A stretch of 64,000 bases of DNA. Origin: Lepidostoma basale (lineage: Eukaryota > Arthropoda > Insecta > Trichoptera > Lepidostomatidae). A program made the position numbers and the translations under genes. Within the stretch, counting starts at the first letter, position 1; every line of letters starts with the position of its first letter. The notes under the pieces are model-generated. The model had not been told where the DNA came from. It saw nothing but the letters and a program-made list of their open reading frames with translations, and searched no databases. The stretch spans positions 124,001 to 188,000 of the forward strand of contig JAHDVF020000074.1 in NCBI GenBank assembly GCA_022606425.2, in the 5' to 3' direction. Below are positions 11,497 to 21,344 of this stretch, in pieces.

Positions 11497-11985
11497 AAAA
11501 CTAACTAAATAACCGCCATGCCGCCTCTCTCTGAGGGGTAGGCTAAGAGTATGGACCGCCATACTGCTCTGTTTTATCGAGCTTCTTCTACATTCGAATA
11601 TTGTAACATGCACGCTCGTCGATTTTTCCTACTTTGAATGTGGCCGCCTTTTAGTAATTTATAATTTAGTCATGCCATGCTTTCCTTAGTCTTCCGCGAC
11701 TTTGCTTTTCACTCACACTGCTTGAATAAAACTTTTTGACCATTCTTCTCTCATCTATTCGTTCTACATATTCAATTCATCTGAGGAAGTCTTTTTTGAT
11801 TTTACTTATATTTTAATGCAATCAAATGCCTTATATTTCTTCCTTATTTCGTCGTTCGGTACTATATTATATATCAGTCATCTTATTTTTATGGTATTTA
11901 TCCTACTTTCATCGTTCTTTTGCCAGCTTTAAGCTTCATTTCCATACGTAAGCATCTGTCTTCCTATGAGAGCTGTATTTTCATG
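11497..11985 (-). mobile_element. TTAG-tailed LINE copy
   Basis: The reversed tail CTAACTAAATAACCGCCATG is followed by the complement of the C-terminal region as far as the MYGxEAW block (AGCTTCATTTCCATACGTAA). The TRP-H-rich GHMERM region is degraded. It is truncated before the RT active site. Confidence 0.82.
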
Positions 11986-12137
11986 GAAAAAAGTACAAAA
12001 TAATATATACAAGACTATTTAAAAAAAATACAGTGACTTTGAAATTATTTTTTAATGAGAAAAAATAAGAAACCGTTTAACTGATTTTTTTTTACGTGTG
12101 TAATGTTATTTTATTAAAATTAGTTCAATTATATTTA

Positions 12138-12563
12138 AAACTAACTTGTCATCATGCCGTCTCCCCGAAAGGGTACGCAGAAAGAGTAGATCGCCAAACT
12201 GTTATTTCCTGACATATTTCTCTGGCTACCTCAACATTAACATAACGTGTCATGCACACATGACGATTTCTCAGACACCTCACGTGGCCGAGATTAAATA
12301 TTTAATTGATTTTATTTGTGATGTTTTTCTTGATCTTTCTATATTTCTTGTTCCATTTACATTCTTATCATATATTTTCTTTGTTATTATTCCTTATTTG
12401 CATTGTCCATGTGCCCAAAACATTTTATTGGCCAATTCATTATTTTGTTCATATCACCTTCATTAGCATTATTTTTATGTTCAATTTTTATATTTGCGTT
12501 TGACGCTGTATCGTTTACACATATAATACACATTCTTCCAAGATATCTTATTTTATTTATTTT
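12138..12563 (-). mobile_element. TTAG-tailed LINE copy
   Basis: CATCATGCCGTCTCCCCGAA at the tail is followed by about 420 bp of complement to the C-terminal coding region, ending at the SLRRMC block (ACACATTCTTCCAAGATATC-like). It abuts the PLE-B repeat that starts at about 12565. Confidence 0.85.
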
Positions 12564-12564
12564 A

Positions 12565-12762
12565 TGTTCGCAATACTTTGTGTTGTAAATGTTTTATATT
12601 TATATTTGTCTTTTTTGTATACTTTGTATACAACACTAAGTTTAAAAAAAAATTTAAATATCAGACATGTTTCGGACAACCCGGTCCTTCCTCAGTGATA
12701 TTATAAAGATATTTATTATTTTATAAAATTGTTTACAAATATGATCAGTTTTGGCAGATTTT
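12565..12762 (-). repeat. PLE-B terminal repeat
   Basis: It contains ATACTTTGTGTTGTA, TATACAACACTAA and GACATGTTTCGGACAAC, then a run into AATATGATCAGTTTTGGCAG. The same block lies 3' of PLE coding sequence at 17.2 and 42.6 kb, which identifies it as the 3' UTR/terminal repeat of that PLE family. It contains the best ribozyme candidate in the window. Confidence 0.8.
12657..12702 (-). ncRNA. hammerhead ribozyme candidate with all three stems
   Basis: On the minus strand: AATATCA (5' stem I), CTGAGGA (core, N7 = G), one extra A, a GGAC-CGGGTT-GTCC hairpin (stem II), GAAAC-AT-GTC (2-bp stem III and cleavage site), then TGATATT (3' stem I). Stem I pairs perfectly over 7 bp. Hammerheads are established in the terminal repeats of Penelope-like elements. 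The tiny stem III suggests activity mainly as a dimer (inference). The extra A before stem II is unusual and weakens the case for full activity. Confidence 0.6.
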
Positions 12763-12765
12763 AAC

Positions 12766-13340
12766 TAACTAACTAACTAACCATCACGCCGTCTCCCCGA
12801 AAGGGTAGGCAGAAAGAATGGACTGTCACACTTTAACCGATGCGGCACTCCATCCTTCTCTTTTCGCCCCGCGGGAGACGCGGTGTGATAGGTTGCGAAC
12901 CTCATCGCCACCAATAGGCATCTCCCGCGCACACTTCGATCTTCCAGCATCCACAAAATAAATCTAAAACAAATAATATAAAATACAATGATATAAAATA
13001 AAATAACAAAATAAAAATAATTTAATACAAAATGTTATTTTTAGATGGTGCACATTTGTCTATTTAATTTATGTTCCACGAATCCACCATTTTTTAAATT
13101 TAGCACATAATGTTTTTCCGATGTTGCACATGTTGACATGGATGATCCGGACTTTTGTGTTTATTTAATTTATGTTACACGTATCCACCGTTTTTTAAAT
13201 TAGCTGTTTTATGATTTAATTAATGTTCCACGTATCCACTTTTTTATTTGGCAGTAATTAGGCACTTAAAACCAACCAACACCAGCAAGAATTTTAAAAG
13301 AATATTGAAGAAATTATTCAAATTGTCATTGGAACAAATG
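12766..13340 (-). mobile_element. non-autonomous LINE-dependent element 'S', copy 2
   Basis: The plus strand opens with TAACTAACTAACTAACC, then the complement of the shared LINE end, then the S-specific body (ATAGGCATCTCCCGCGCAC). It closes with AATTGTCATTGGAACAAATG, the complement of the start of copy 1. It is about 135 bp longer than copy 1. The extra length is an internal partly repeated segment in which TTTATTTAATTTATGTTNCACG.ATCCACC appears two or three times. Confidence 0.8.
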
Positions 13341-13424
13341 AAAAAAATATTTTTATATCTTTATTTACTACATTTACATTATTATCTCTTTACTATTCTG
13401 CTTTTACAAGTTTATAATTCTCGA

Positions 13425-13555
13425 TAAGGTTCAAAAGTTCTACACCTTCATTATCAATTTATGGCGTTCTCCCGGTGACAAAGGTGTAAAACCTTCAAAA
13501 CACATCGTGAAAAATAATCTCGAAAGTGAAAATAATTGTGTTGTAATAAAAAAAA
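13425..13555 (+). repeat. PLE-type repeat, family J, degraded
   Basis: GACAAAGGTGTAAAACCTTC...AACACATCGTGAAAAATAATCTC resembles the right arm of the family J fold-back near 47560-47620. It abuts family A sequence at 13558. Confidence 0.4.
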
Positions 13556-13557
13556 TA

Positions 13558-13815
13558 TTAAATCCATTGTTTTGGCCGAAACACTATGATATTTTAATAT
13601 TATAAACTGTTTAATTAAAAAAAAAATGTTTTATATATCACAACTGTTTTTGTTTCACGCGACAGCTGTTTCGGTGTTACAGTAATATATCAAATGTCAA
13701 ATTTTCCTGATTTTTCGAACCTTTTTGTGGATTTGTTCCTATGTCAATTTGAATAATTTGACATTTGATATATTATTGTAACAACTGATGATGAATTTGA
13801 TATAAAAAAAAATCA
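13558..13815. repeat. PLE-type fold-back, family A, copy 3
   Basis: It begins CATTGTTTTGGCCGAAACAC, then GCGACAGCTGTTTCGGTGTT. An inverted ATATATCAAATGTCAAAT / ATTTGACATTTGATATAT pair surrounds a short loop. On the right, AACTGATGATGAAT is a remnant core. The hairpin and GAAAC have been lost. Confidence 0.6.
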
Positions 13816-13831
13816 ATAAAAAAATAACCAC

Positions 13832-14322
13832 CAAATGGTGTTTTTCTACCGACCCTTATGTATGGAACCGAAGCATGGAACTGGCAAAAGAATGATGAAA
13901 GTAGAATAAATGCTGTAGAAATGAGATCCCTTAGACGAATGTGTGATACTCTGTGTATGATAGAGTGTCGAATGAAACTATAAGAAGTGAATGCGGTGCG
14001 AATGATGGTGTTATAAACAAATGAATGAAAGGATCACTAAGATGGTTTGGACATATGGAAAGAATGGTAAAAAAATTATATGTTAACGATGTAAATGGAA
14101 CCAGAAATAGAGTAAGACCGAGGAAAACGTGCCACGATCAAATAAATCAAATATTGAATGTCGGTCATGTGAGGAGTCAGAGAAATCGACGTGCGTACAT
14201 GACACGATGTATCTATGTTGAAGAAACGAGAGAAATATTTTAGGAAAGAAAAGTGTGTTAGTTCACTCTTTCTGCCTACCCCTTCGGGGAGACGGCGTGA
14301 TGGTTAGTTAGTAGATAGTTAT
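13832..14322 (+). mobile_element. TTAG-tailed LINE copy
   Basis: It encodes (frameshifted) LMYGTEAWNWQ, RWFGHMERM, and the GRPRKTWHDQI equivalent with V for G, ending CCCCTTCGGGGAGACGGCGTGATGG and TTAGTTAGTAGATAG. It belongs to the same subfamily as the 42.1-kb copy (RSQRNRRA, CxNxExREI). Confidence 0.88.
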
Positions 14323-14770
14323 TTAAAAATATATATTGTTTTTCTGTTTACGAAGAAGTTCCCGCTTTCGTAGATATTCAATACACAAATGCACCATTTC
14401 ATTGCAGACAAATCTCAAATCAGTTGAAAATTTAATAAATACACGTCTGTATCCTAAACGAGATGTATAATTATAAGCAGAGAGTTCCTTCACTAAAGAA
14501 AATCCCGAGATTAAAGAACAGATCGGGGCAACTCGCCCCGGAACAAGAGGCATGGTAATGAGTAATAGCAATAAATTACACAGAGTACTCCCAGCGTGCT
14601 GCTGGGAAATAAACAACGCGTAGTGGAAGAAATCTTTGCCTGGAAAACAAATATAACGAAAGGAATATGAAATTGGTTTAAAAGTGTAATATCGCTGTCG
14701 GGCGTTTCTTTTCATATCATTTCGAGATGGAATTTACGAGTACCTGCTCCAAAGGGGAACATTTTATTAT
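14323..14770. other. unassigned non-repeated stretch
   Basis: A 130-codon minus-strand ORF (14323-14715) covers most of it. I recognise no family, the codon pattern is not persuasive, and the last codons run into the LINE tail region. GGGGCAACTCGCCCC at about 14526 forms a small hairpin. It may be conserved non-coding DNA. Confidence 0.25.
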
Positions 14771-15020
14771 TTAAGAGTGTCTTAACTCTAGCTACGCTCC
14801 TTGATTATAAATTTATTGAATATTGTAACGTATATCTCCATACAAAAGTGACACGCCGCACCATATAATATGAATATAAATAAATCTAAATATGATAGAG
14901 TGTCAAATAGAAATATTATATATAATAATATATTTAATATTTCTTTAACAATGATATATAAAACTTCGTATGTTAATAATAATACGCCTTATTTTTATTT
15001 TTTAAGATTAAAAGATAATT

Positions 15021-15085
15021 AAATCAAATCAAATCAAATCAGTTCATTAACTCAATAGACATTACAAACAGGATAATGTTTAAGG
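15021..15085 (-). mobile_element. 3' end of an element with (GATTT)n tail
   Basis: AAATCAAATCAAATCAAATC is followed by CATTAACTCAATAGACATTA and CAAACAGGATAATG. The same ~60 bp recur at 33901-33960. On the minus strand this reads toward AATAAA-like sequence and a GATTT tandem tail, as expected of a retroelement 3' end. The family is unknown. Confidence 0.5.
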
Positions 15086-15256
15086 AAAATGTTTAATACG
15101 AATGCATGGTAATACAGAAAGATAGAAACAATAAATGCCTTAAAATATGTTTTCTTTACTTAAATTTCATCGTAGAAATTCATTGTCAATGATGAAAAGA
15201 ATATTTTTGTGAAAAATCATTTAAAAATATATATTTAGTAAAAATCCACTAATGTT

Positions 15257-15305
15257 GGTGTCTTCGACCGGTTTCTGCAGCTTGCTGCCATCTTTTGGTT
15301 ACACC
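15257..15305 (-). ncRNA. hammerhead-like core, PLE family E
   Basis: Minus strand: GGTGT, a degraded core CAAAAGA, a GCAGC-AA-GCTGC hairpin, GAAAC-CG-GTC, then GAAGACACC. GGTGT can pair with ACACC as an outer stem I. C3-U4-G5 are not conserved, so this copy is probably inactive. Confidence 0.35.
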
Positions 15306-15310
15306 AGAAT

Positions 15311-15415
15311 ACAAGAAGATGACACAATTACACAAGAAGATGGCACAATTACACCAGAAGATGGCACAACTACACCAGAAGATGGCAAAATCATACCAGA
15401 AGATGGTAGTGAGCG
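15311..15415 (+). repeat. 21-bp minisatellite, five units
   Basis: Units ACAAGAAGATG-CACAATTAC / ACCAGAAGATGGCACAACTA repeat at 15311, 15332, 15353, 15374 and 15395. The repeated CAGAAGATGG is the stretch preceding the hairpin in the family E arms, so the array seems to have grown from the ribozyme-like region. Because 21 is a multiple of 3 it keeps an ORF open (15252-15455), which I regard as accidental. Confidence 0.85.
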
Positions 15416-15504
15416 GCCAAAACCGGTCGAAGACACAAACAATAGTAGATTTTAACTAAATATACGTTTTGAAATGATTTTTTTAATTTTATTTTCGGTA
15501 TTGA

Positions 15505-15812
15505 TAATAAGAAGTGAATGCAGCGTGAATGAACAACATAATTTAAGGCTCATTAAGATGGTTTAAACACATGGAAATAATGACTGAAGAAAGAGTGATA
15601 AAGAAAGTATATTTGAACGACATAAAATAAGTAAGAAATGGACGAAAACCGAGGAAAAAGTAGCATGATCAAATTAATCAAATATTAAATGTTGTTCACG
15701 TGAGAAGTCAGAGAAATCGACTACATATGAATGTCGAGGAAGCGGGAGAAATATATCACGGAAAGAACTATGTGATTTGAACTTCGGAGAGACGGTGTGA
15801 TAGTTAGCTAAA
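15505..15812 (+). mobile_element. TTAG-tailed LINE, degraded copy
   Basis: It has recognisable family blocks (AGAAGTGAATGCAGCGTGAA, CATGGAAATAATGACTGAAG, AACCGAGGAAAAAGTAGCAT, GTGAGAAGTCAGAGAAATCG). The 3' end GGAGAGACGGTGTGATAGTTAG has a nearly lost tail. Confidence 0.8.
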
Positions 15813-15839
15813 ACAATATACGAGAATTTGTTTAATTTA

Positions 15840-16310
15840 CAAGCGTTTAATTATTTTACGAATTTTGTTTTATGTATGTTGTCCAAACAATACAAGCCTA
15901 TTCCCGCGTATGCGTACCACTGCGGCATCCCTCCACAACACCCCTAGCCGCCCATCCATCCCTACCGCCCCCCTACACCCGGTTACCTGGCAACGCGAGA
16001 TAGCAGCCAAACGCCAGGATATTGTATGTGAATCACGTTTGCAATAATATCGGGTATAATCATTACTGTTTCACGCATTCGGCTTCGGATGCCGCGGCTG
16101 TAATATTTTTTATTAAGTTTTTACCGAAGGCAGAACTACAAAGGAGCACCTACCGGCTGTTTTACGACTGTAATGTGACTGGGGCACTATGGACCTAATT
16201 TGAAGGTGTAAATATTTTAGTTTGGAGCTTCGCAGCCATTAGAAATGTTTATAGAAGTCACCTTCAAAACGATATTTGACCAGTGGACACAATAAAATGA
16301 CAATATTATT
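15840..16310. other. unassigned GC-balanced stretch
   Basis: It contains a C-rich segment (15945-15985) and a palindrome-like GCATTCGGCTTCGGATGC at about 16076. No repeat partner in the window and no coding signal. The nature is unknown. Confidence 0.25.
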
Positions 16311-16316
16311 TTGTTT

Positions 16317-16545
16317 TAAACTGTGAAAATTCATACTGATGATTTTATTATTGAATTAAAACATTTTTGAAACCCATAATGACGATTTTTTTATTGGATG
16401 TTGGAAATCCATAATGACGATTTTATTGCTTATTAATGAAGTAAAACTGAGTGGAAATGCATAATGATGATTTTATCTATGAATTAAAACACTGTTGGAA
16501 TCCATAATGACGATTTTACTTATGAATGAAAACAGTGACAGATTG
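16317..16545 (+). repeat. tandem array related to a PLE terminus
   Basis: Five units of about 34-52 bp, each centred on A(A)TCCATAATGACGATTTTA and followed by ATGAATTAAAACACTGTT-like sequence. The same wording occurs once at 47155-47205 inside the family J PLE end. This looks like local amplification of a PLE end. Confidence 0.7.
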
Positions 16546-16557
16546 AGTAAATTAATT

Positions 16558-17065
16558 GAGACAACCATTATGTATGGAAGTAAACCTTGGAGCTAGTAAA
16601 AGAAAAATGAATGACGGATAAATGTCGTAGAATTTGAGATCACTGTGAAGAATGTGCGAGAATATGTACGATACATGTTAGAATACTAAACGATATAATA
16701 AAAATTAAAAGTAAGGCAGATGATTTCATCATAAATAAAATTACAAAAAGCACCCTGAGATGGTTTGAATATATGAAACGAATGGATGAAAGAAGATTGA
16801 TTAAAATGTTGTATAGATGTAACAATTGATGTGGCTATAACAGTGTTAGTGATAAGAGAAGCCGTGGAAGATTAAGAACAAATGGTATGACTTAATTAAT
16901 CAAGTACTAAAAGGCGGCCACCATTCGAAGTCGAAAAAATCGACGAGCATGCATGTATGAAAATAGAGGAAGCTCAGGAAATATGTCCGGACAGAGCAAT
17001 ATGGCGGTCCAATCTAACTGTCTACCCCTTCGGAGGAAGGGCGTAATTGTTCGTTAATTAGTATT
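16558..17065 (+). mobile_element. TTAG-tailed LINE copy
   Basis: It runs from the LMYGSKPWS block through RWFEYMKRMDE and a lost GRPRK region to CTACCCCTTCGGAGGAAGGG. The tail has decayed to GTTCGTTAATTAG. It belongs to the same subfamily as the 6.9-kb copy (AKGGHHSKSKKSTS). Confidence 0.82.
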
Positions 17066-17069
17066 GTAA

Positions 17070-17600
17070 AAAAATTCTATGTTTGCCATACTTTGTGTTG
17101 TTATGATGCTTTATTTCTCTTTTTCTTTATTATATACTTATATACAACACTAACTTTAAAAAATAAAAATTACATAGACATGTTTTGGACAACCAGTCCC
17201 TCTTCAGTGAAACATATTATAAAGATACGTATTTAAAATATTATAAAATTGTTTACATGATTTGACATACGAGTATGTCATAAAGATTTATTTTGGAACG
17301 TTCATGCTTTTGTTATAACAAATATTATGATTCGATTTAAATTTTAAAATAATAATTTAAAGTTCTTATTTGGGTTTAGGTAATTACTTACAACAAAGGA
17401 AATAAATCAAGATTGGACTTGACGTTAAATTTATTTGATGATTTATAATTTTTTTTATTGCTCTTTTAATTTCTAAAATTTCGAGATTGCTCGTGTTATT
17501 AAAATTTGATGTAAATGACAACAAAAATGTTAGTGTTGTATATACAAAGTACATAAAAAATAAAATGAGAAAAAAAGTATTGTAAAACACTGCGAAAGTC
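17070..17600 (-). mobile_element. PLE-B copy with inverted 5' terminal piece
   Basis: On the minus strand: an inverted terminal fragment (17527-17600), a short polyprotein C-terminus (NLEILEIKRAIKKIINHQ...YFLCCK, stop about 17384), the 3' UTR, and the terminal repeat with GTTTTGGACAACCAGTCC. The left arm (17070-17150) and right arm are inverted copies. This matches the known tendency of PLEs to carry an inverted terminal repeat at the 5' end. The core is mutated (CTGAAGA retained, GAAAC changed to AAAAC). Confidence 0.75.
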
Positions 17601-18270
17601 CAAAATTAATATTTTTTAATCGTGATAAATTTGAAGCCTCAATGTATGTTTTATCTAAAAAAAGTATTGCGATATAACGAATCACGGAAAGTTTTAATAA
17701 TGTTATCAACATGTAAAATAGAGGAGTGACGTATTTAAAAAACGCAAAGGAAAAATAAAAGTTTTCTCATGCGCCGAGATAACGAAGTATTTCTATAGAA
17801 ACTCACAAAACATCGTTACTGGAGGCAACTCGGGAAATATCAAATAGAGAAGTGTCCGTTACAACGTATATTGCATGCCAGTGTTGAATTAGAATATTTA
17901 ATTTACTATTTTTGTTATATTCATGATGAAAAATCAATATAGCAATAAACAGGAGAACACTTTTAGAAAATATAGAACTTTATTTTGTTTATTCCTCTTT
18001 CTTTTTTAATCAGAGCTAATTTCGTTCGACAGATTTCAGATCTAAGCTGAAAACCCACATTTTTAATACGTCATACCCAAATTAAAACCCAACTTGTATA
18101 TTTGTTTTATTTTACTTTCTAACCGATCGGCGATCGCGAATATCACATCCAGCGTTCTTATTTAGATTCATTCGATTTAAAACACGTCATATTGCGCCCT
18201 TGAGGTGATTACATCACAATAACGGCGCTTCAAGATTTAGTACACAATTAATATTATTTGGGGCATTATT
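17600..18270. other. unassigned AT-rich stretch
   Basis: No repeat partner or coding signal seen. A slightly GC-richer part at 18120-18230 includes GATCGGCGATCGCGA. Confidence 0.25.
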
Positions 18271-18274
18271 ATTA

Positions 18275-18545
18275 TTATGGGCCGGTCACGTGCAGAGGAT
18301 GCCGTCATCGCGAACCCCAAAAAGATTGCTGGAGTGGCACCCAGGTGGTAGCAGACCAATTGGACGACATAGGCTGCGATGGGAGGATGAAGTTGGGAGA
18401 GATGGGGCGAAATTGTTACGAGTGTCAGATTGGAGGGTCGAAGCGGAGGACAGGAGGAGTAGGAGGCGAAGAATACTGGAGCCTTAGGCTTGATATGGGC
18501 TCTAGGGCCATCGAAGATTATTATTATTGTTATTATTATTATTAT
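18275..18545 (+). mobile_element. LINE C-terminal fragment with (TTA)n tail
   Basis: An uninterrupted frame from 18278 to a TAG at 18485-18487 encodes WAGHVQRMPSSRTPKRLL, then SRPIGRHRLRWEDEVGRD and VSDWRVEAEDRRSRRR. This is the post-RT C-terminus typical of several LINE lineages (WAGH...R-x-x-GR-x-x-x-RW...W). A short UTR (CTAGGGCCATCGAAGA) leads to TTATTATTATTGTTATTATT. It is a 5'-truncated, comparatively young-looking copy. Confidence 0.8.
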
Positions 18546-18559
18546 AAAGATCAAAATTG

Positions 18560-20085
18560 AAAAAAAAAATCATATATTTGCATGTAGATTTTCATATTCC
18601 AAAAATAATACGATTCTTACGATATTTTAATTTTTATCAATTTTTCTTCTATCCGGATCAATGTTATTTAAACCAATTGCCAGTAAAGGTAGTTAAAAAA
18701 CAAAAAGTAGTTTGAAAATAGTACTAGATTATTTAAAAAATAAAAAGGAAATATGCATGACGACAGACAATGTTATTTACTAAATATTAATTTAAATAAT
18801 GACAAATGACGGCAATCTTATTTTGTTAATTTGAGGTCGTATTTAATTGAATTTTAATTTTGTTCTTATATTAAAAAGCAATAGGAGAGTAACTGAGATA
18901 ACAAAAAAAATCTTGAACATATTATATACCCGATACAGTCCTGTACCCTGATCCACCGTAGCAAACATCTCACAGCGACGTCAATAAAACGGTCTCGTCT
19001 GGCCCGACGCGCCAGGCCCGGCCGCAGTACTTAGCGTCTAATATTATTACCGTGCCCCGGGCGCTCCGAAGCGGACCAACTGCTGGAAAATTAACTGAAC
19101 TTCAATGGGAACAGCCTAGGTGCATCATATTTTATCCTTTTTGATTTAAATTTCAAACTAGACTTTTTATCTGCCTCATTTAGACGTTATTAATCAAAGA
19201 ACTTTTTTACGAGACGTGAATTCGAATTAAAATACAAAAAACTATTTCCAAAAATACATTTTAAACTAAAATGACTGAATCCAATCCAAAATATTAAAGT
19301 TTGTTTTTATTATTTAAGAGACAAAATTTCATACGAGTATTTGTTAAGTTAACATATTTATTAAGGTTCCAATATAACGATTAATAAAGAAATCATTTAT
19401 TCGTCAGTCTTTTGTTCATTAAAAATCAATTATTATAATAAAATATTTTGCTAGATTTTTCATGATATATTCATATTTTAAATAAAACAAATTGTTTTAT
19501 TAAAAACTTTAGACATGTATTATCACTTTGAAATCCTGTGGTGCTTTTTATGAAGATCAGAAGAAAATATGTTATTTGAAAGATAAGATAAAGATATATT
19601 TTTTTTCGGTAAAAAAAAAAAAATTGATTTCTTATTTTGCTTTCAACACGATATACCAGACGCATAGTATGGAGTACAAAATATACTTTCACGAGTTCTA
19701 GAAAGTGCCATATCATTTATGGTTGAATTTTATTTCCTGGGTCAACTCAAAGCTAGAATGTGATCTTATCTTCTTTTTTTAAAGATCTCTTACTATTTCT
19801 ACTGGTGGTCTTTCAGATTAAAACGTAGATTTAGATGTAATCGAGTATTGAGTCTAAATATTCTCTGAACTTATTTTAAATCATAAGCTTTAGCTTACTG
19901 ATTAAAAATCTGTTCAAATAAAAAACTATATAATATAATCAAGTATTATAAGATGGCACCATACAATTTCATTAATCGACATTGGAAAAAATTGTTCTAC
20001 AGAGGCATTTTCTTCATCCAACCAATTTGAAGATTTCAATAGTAAATGTATGTAACCACTATTTTGAATAATAAAATACTAAAAA
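18560..20085. other. unassigned, with a GC-rich island at 18930-19110
   Basis: The island (TCTGGCCCGACGCGCCAGGC and following) is GC-rich with local dyad symmetry and no ORF. The remainder is AT-rich with no element that I can identify. Confidence 0.25.
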
Positions 20086-20089
20086 ATCT

Positions 20090-20352
20090 CTTCTATATTC
20101 GCCATACTATGTGTTGTAGATGCTCGATTTCTCTTTTTCTTTATGTACTTTGTTTAAACAACACTTACATTTAAAAAAAAAATTACATAGACCTGTTTCG
20201 GATAACCAGTCTTTCGGTGATACATATAAAATAATATGTATCACTGAAAAAGGACTAGTTGTCCGAAACATGTATCTGTAATTCTATAAATCTTTATGTA
20301 AGTGTTGTTAAATAAAACAAAGTATATAAAAAAGAAAAATAGTACTAAAAAA
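20090..20352. repeat. PLE-B fold-back, no coding sequence
   Basis: Two inverted PLE-B termini meet near 20232 (GATACATATAAAATAATATGTATC). The left arm reads ATACTATGTGTTGTAGATGC onward and the right arm returns through GTTGTCCGAAACATGTA to AAGTATATAAAAAAGAAAAA. The right arm (plus) keeps GGAC-TAGTT-GTCC, GAAAC-AT-GTA, with CTGAAAA in place of CTGANGA. This is the ribozyme-bearing end duplicated head to head. Confidence 0.78.
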
Positions 20353-20359
20353 TCAATCT

Positions 20360-20760
20360 GGATACAAAATGTTTTCCTACTCAGATTAGATTTAGCGGTA
20401 ACGCATTTAAAGCATCGATAAAATGCGCGACATGGCCCGCGAAGAAATCAATAGCTCGTATACCCTAGTTTAAAATAGAAAATTCAGTTAGCACTCTCCG
20501 TACACTCCCTGCTAATTAGTTTTCAGCCTGAGATCGAACTTATCTCCACTTTCTGTGGATATTTTCCTCTAATGAGCGGAAAAAGTTCCGATTCAATTAT
20601 CGCTAGATTCATAAAAGCCCTAGTAATAAGTTGCCCGGTCAGATGAGTGCTGAATTAACAGCCCTGAGCACAAATTATGTTACGTTACTGTATTTCAATC
20701 TTGAGATCATGTTCTGGAACATCTAAAAATGGAATAATATTTTTCGACTCCACAGCATTT
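20360..20760. other. unassigned GC-balanced non-repeated stretch
   Basis: About 350 bp of more balanced composition without repeat partners in the window. It could be conserved non-coding DNA. No coding frame or RNA fold stands out. Confidence 0.25.
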
Positions 20761-20989
20761 AAAATAATTACAAATAAGGTATATACGAGTATTTCATGTG
20801 AATTTAATTGAATACAGTTTTTTTTACTGCTTAGATTATATATCTAAACATATTTCAAAAGTTTTATACTTTTAAAAATAAAACATTTTAAACGATCATA
20901 ATAACATATTTATTAGTGCTTGCCGTTGAAAATCTCCTGGTAATAAAAATACAAAACTTCCAAACTCATAGAATAAAAAACTCAGTACT

Positions 20990-21155
20990 GAAGTACTGAA
21001 AAGCGGTTACATTCGAAGACAGAAAAATCGACGAACGTGCATGTTGCGATGTATAAATGTTGAGGAACCGAGAAAGGTGTGCCAGGACAGAAGGACAGTG
21101 GTCCATCCTCTCTGCCTACCCCTTCGGAGAAACGGAGTGATGGTTAGTTAGTTAG
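20990..21155 (+). mobile_element. TTAG-tailed LINE, short 3'-end copy
   Basis: It starts TACTGAAAAGCGGTTACATTC and continues CGACGAACGTGCATG, CCTCTCTGCCTACCCC, then the TGATGGTTAGTTAGTTAG tail. Only about 165 bp survive. Confidence 0.88.
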
Positions 21156-21344
21156 TTCAGAAGTGGAAAAACAATGTTTTATCTTTAAAAAAATCCTTAC
21201 AAAATTCCGCGTAAGTTTATAAAAATTGCATTTCAAATTTAATTTTAATAAAAAATTTGGTAATTAAATCATAAACATAAAATAATTCTGATTAAATTTA
21301 TATAATTAAATTATACCGCTTTACAGGAATTGTAAATGAAAAAT

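Larger units (their letters stand above)
15195..15490. repeat. PLE-type fold-back, family E, with minisatellite loop
   Basis: The arms 15195-15305 and 15395-15490 are inverted (TTTAGTAAAAATCCACTAA, then GACCGGTTTC, and the inverse AAACCGGTCGAAGACAC). Between them lies a 21-bp tandem array. The left arm on the minus strand has hammerhead-like features. Confidence 0.7.

Noticed and set aside
14323..14715. 130-codon minus ORF as a host gene
   Set aside because: No recognisable domain, no splice or promoter context, and it begins within LINE-tail flanking sequence. Kept only as an unassigned stretch.
15252..15455. Acidic repeat protein (TPEDG repeats)
   Set aside because: The repeats are the translation of the 21-bp minisatellite in a fold-back loop; no promoter or coding context.
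18237..18560. Overlapping ORFs of 100 and 105 codons
   Set aside because: They are other frames of the LINE C-terminus at 18278-18487; the (TTA)n tail adds poly-Ile or poly-Tyr runs.
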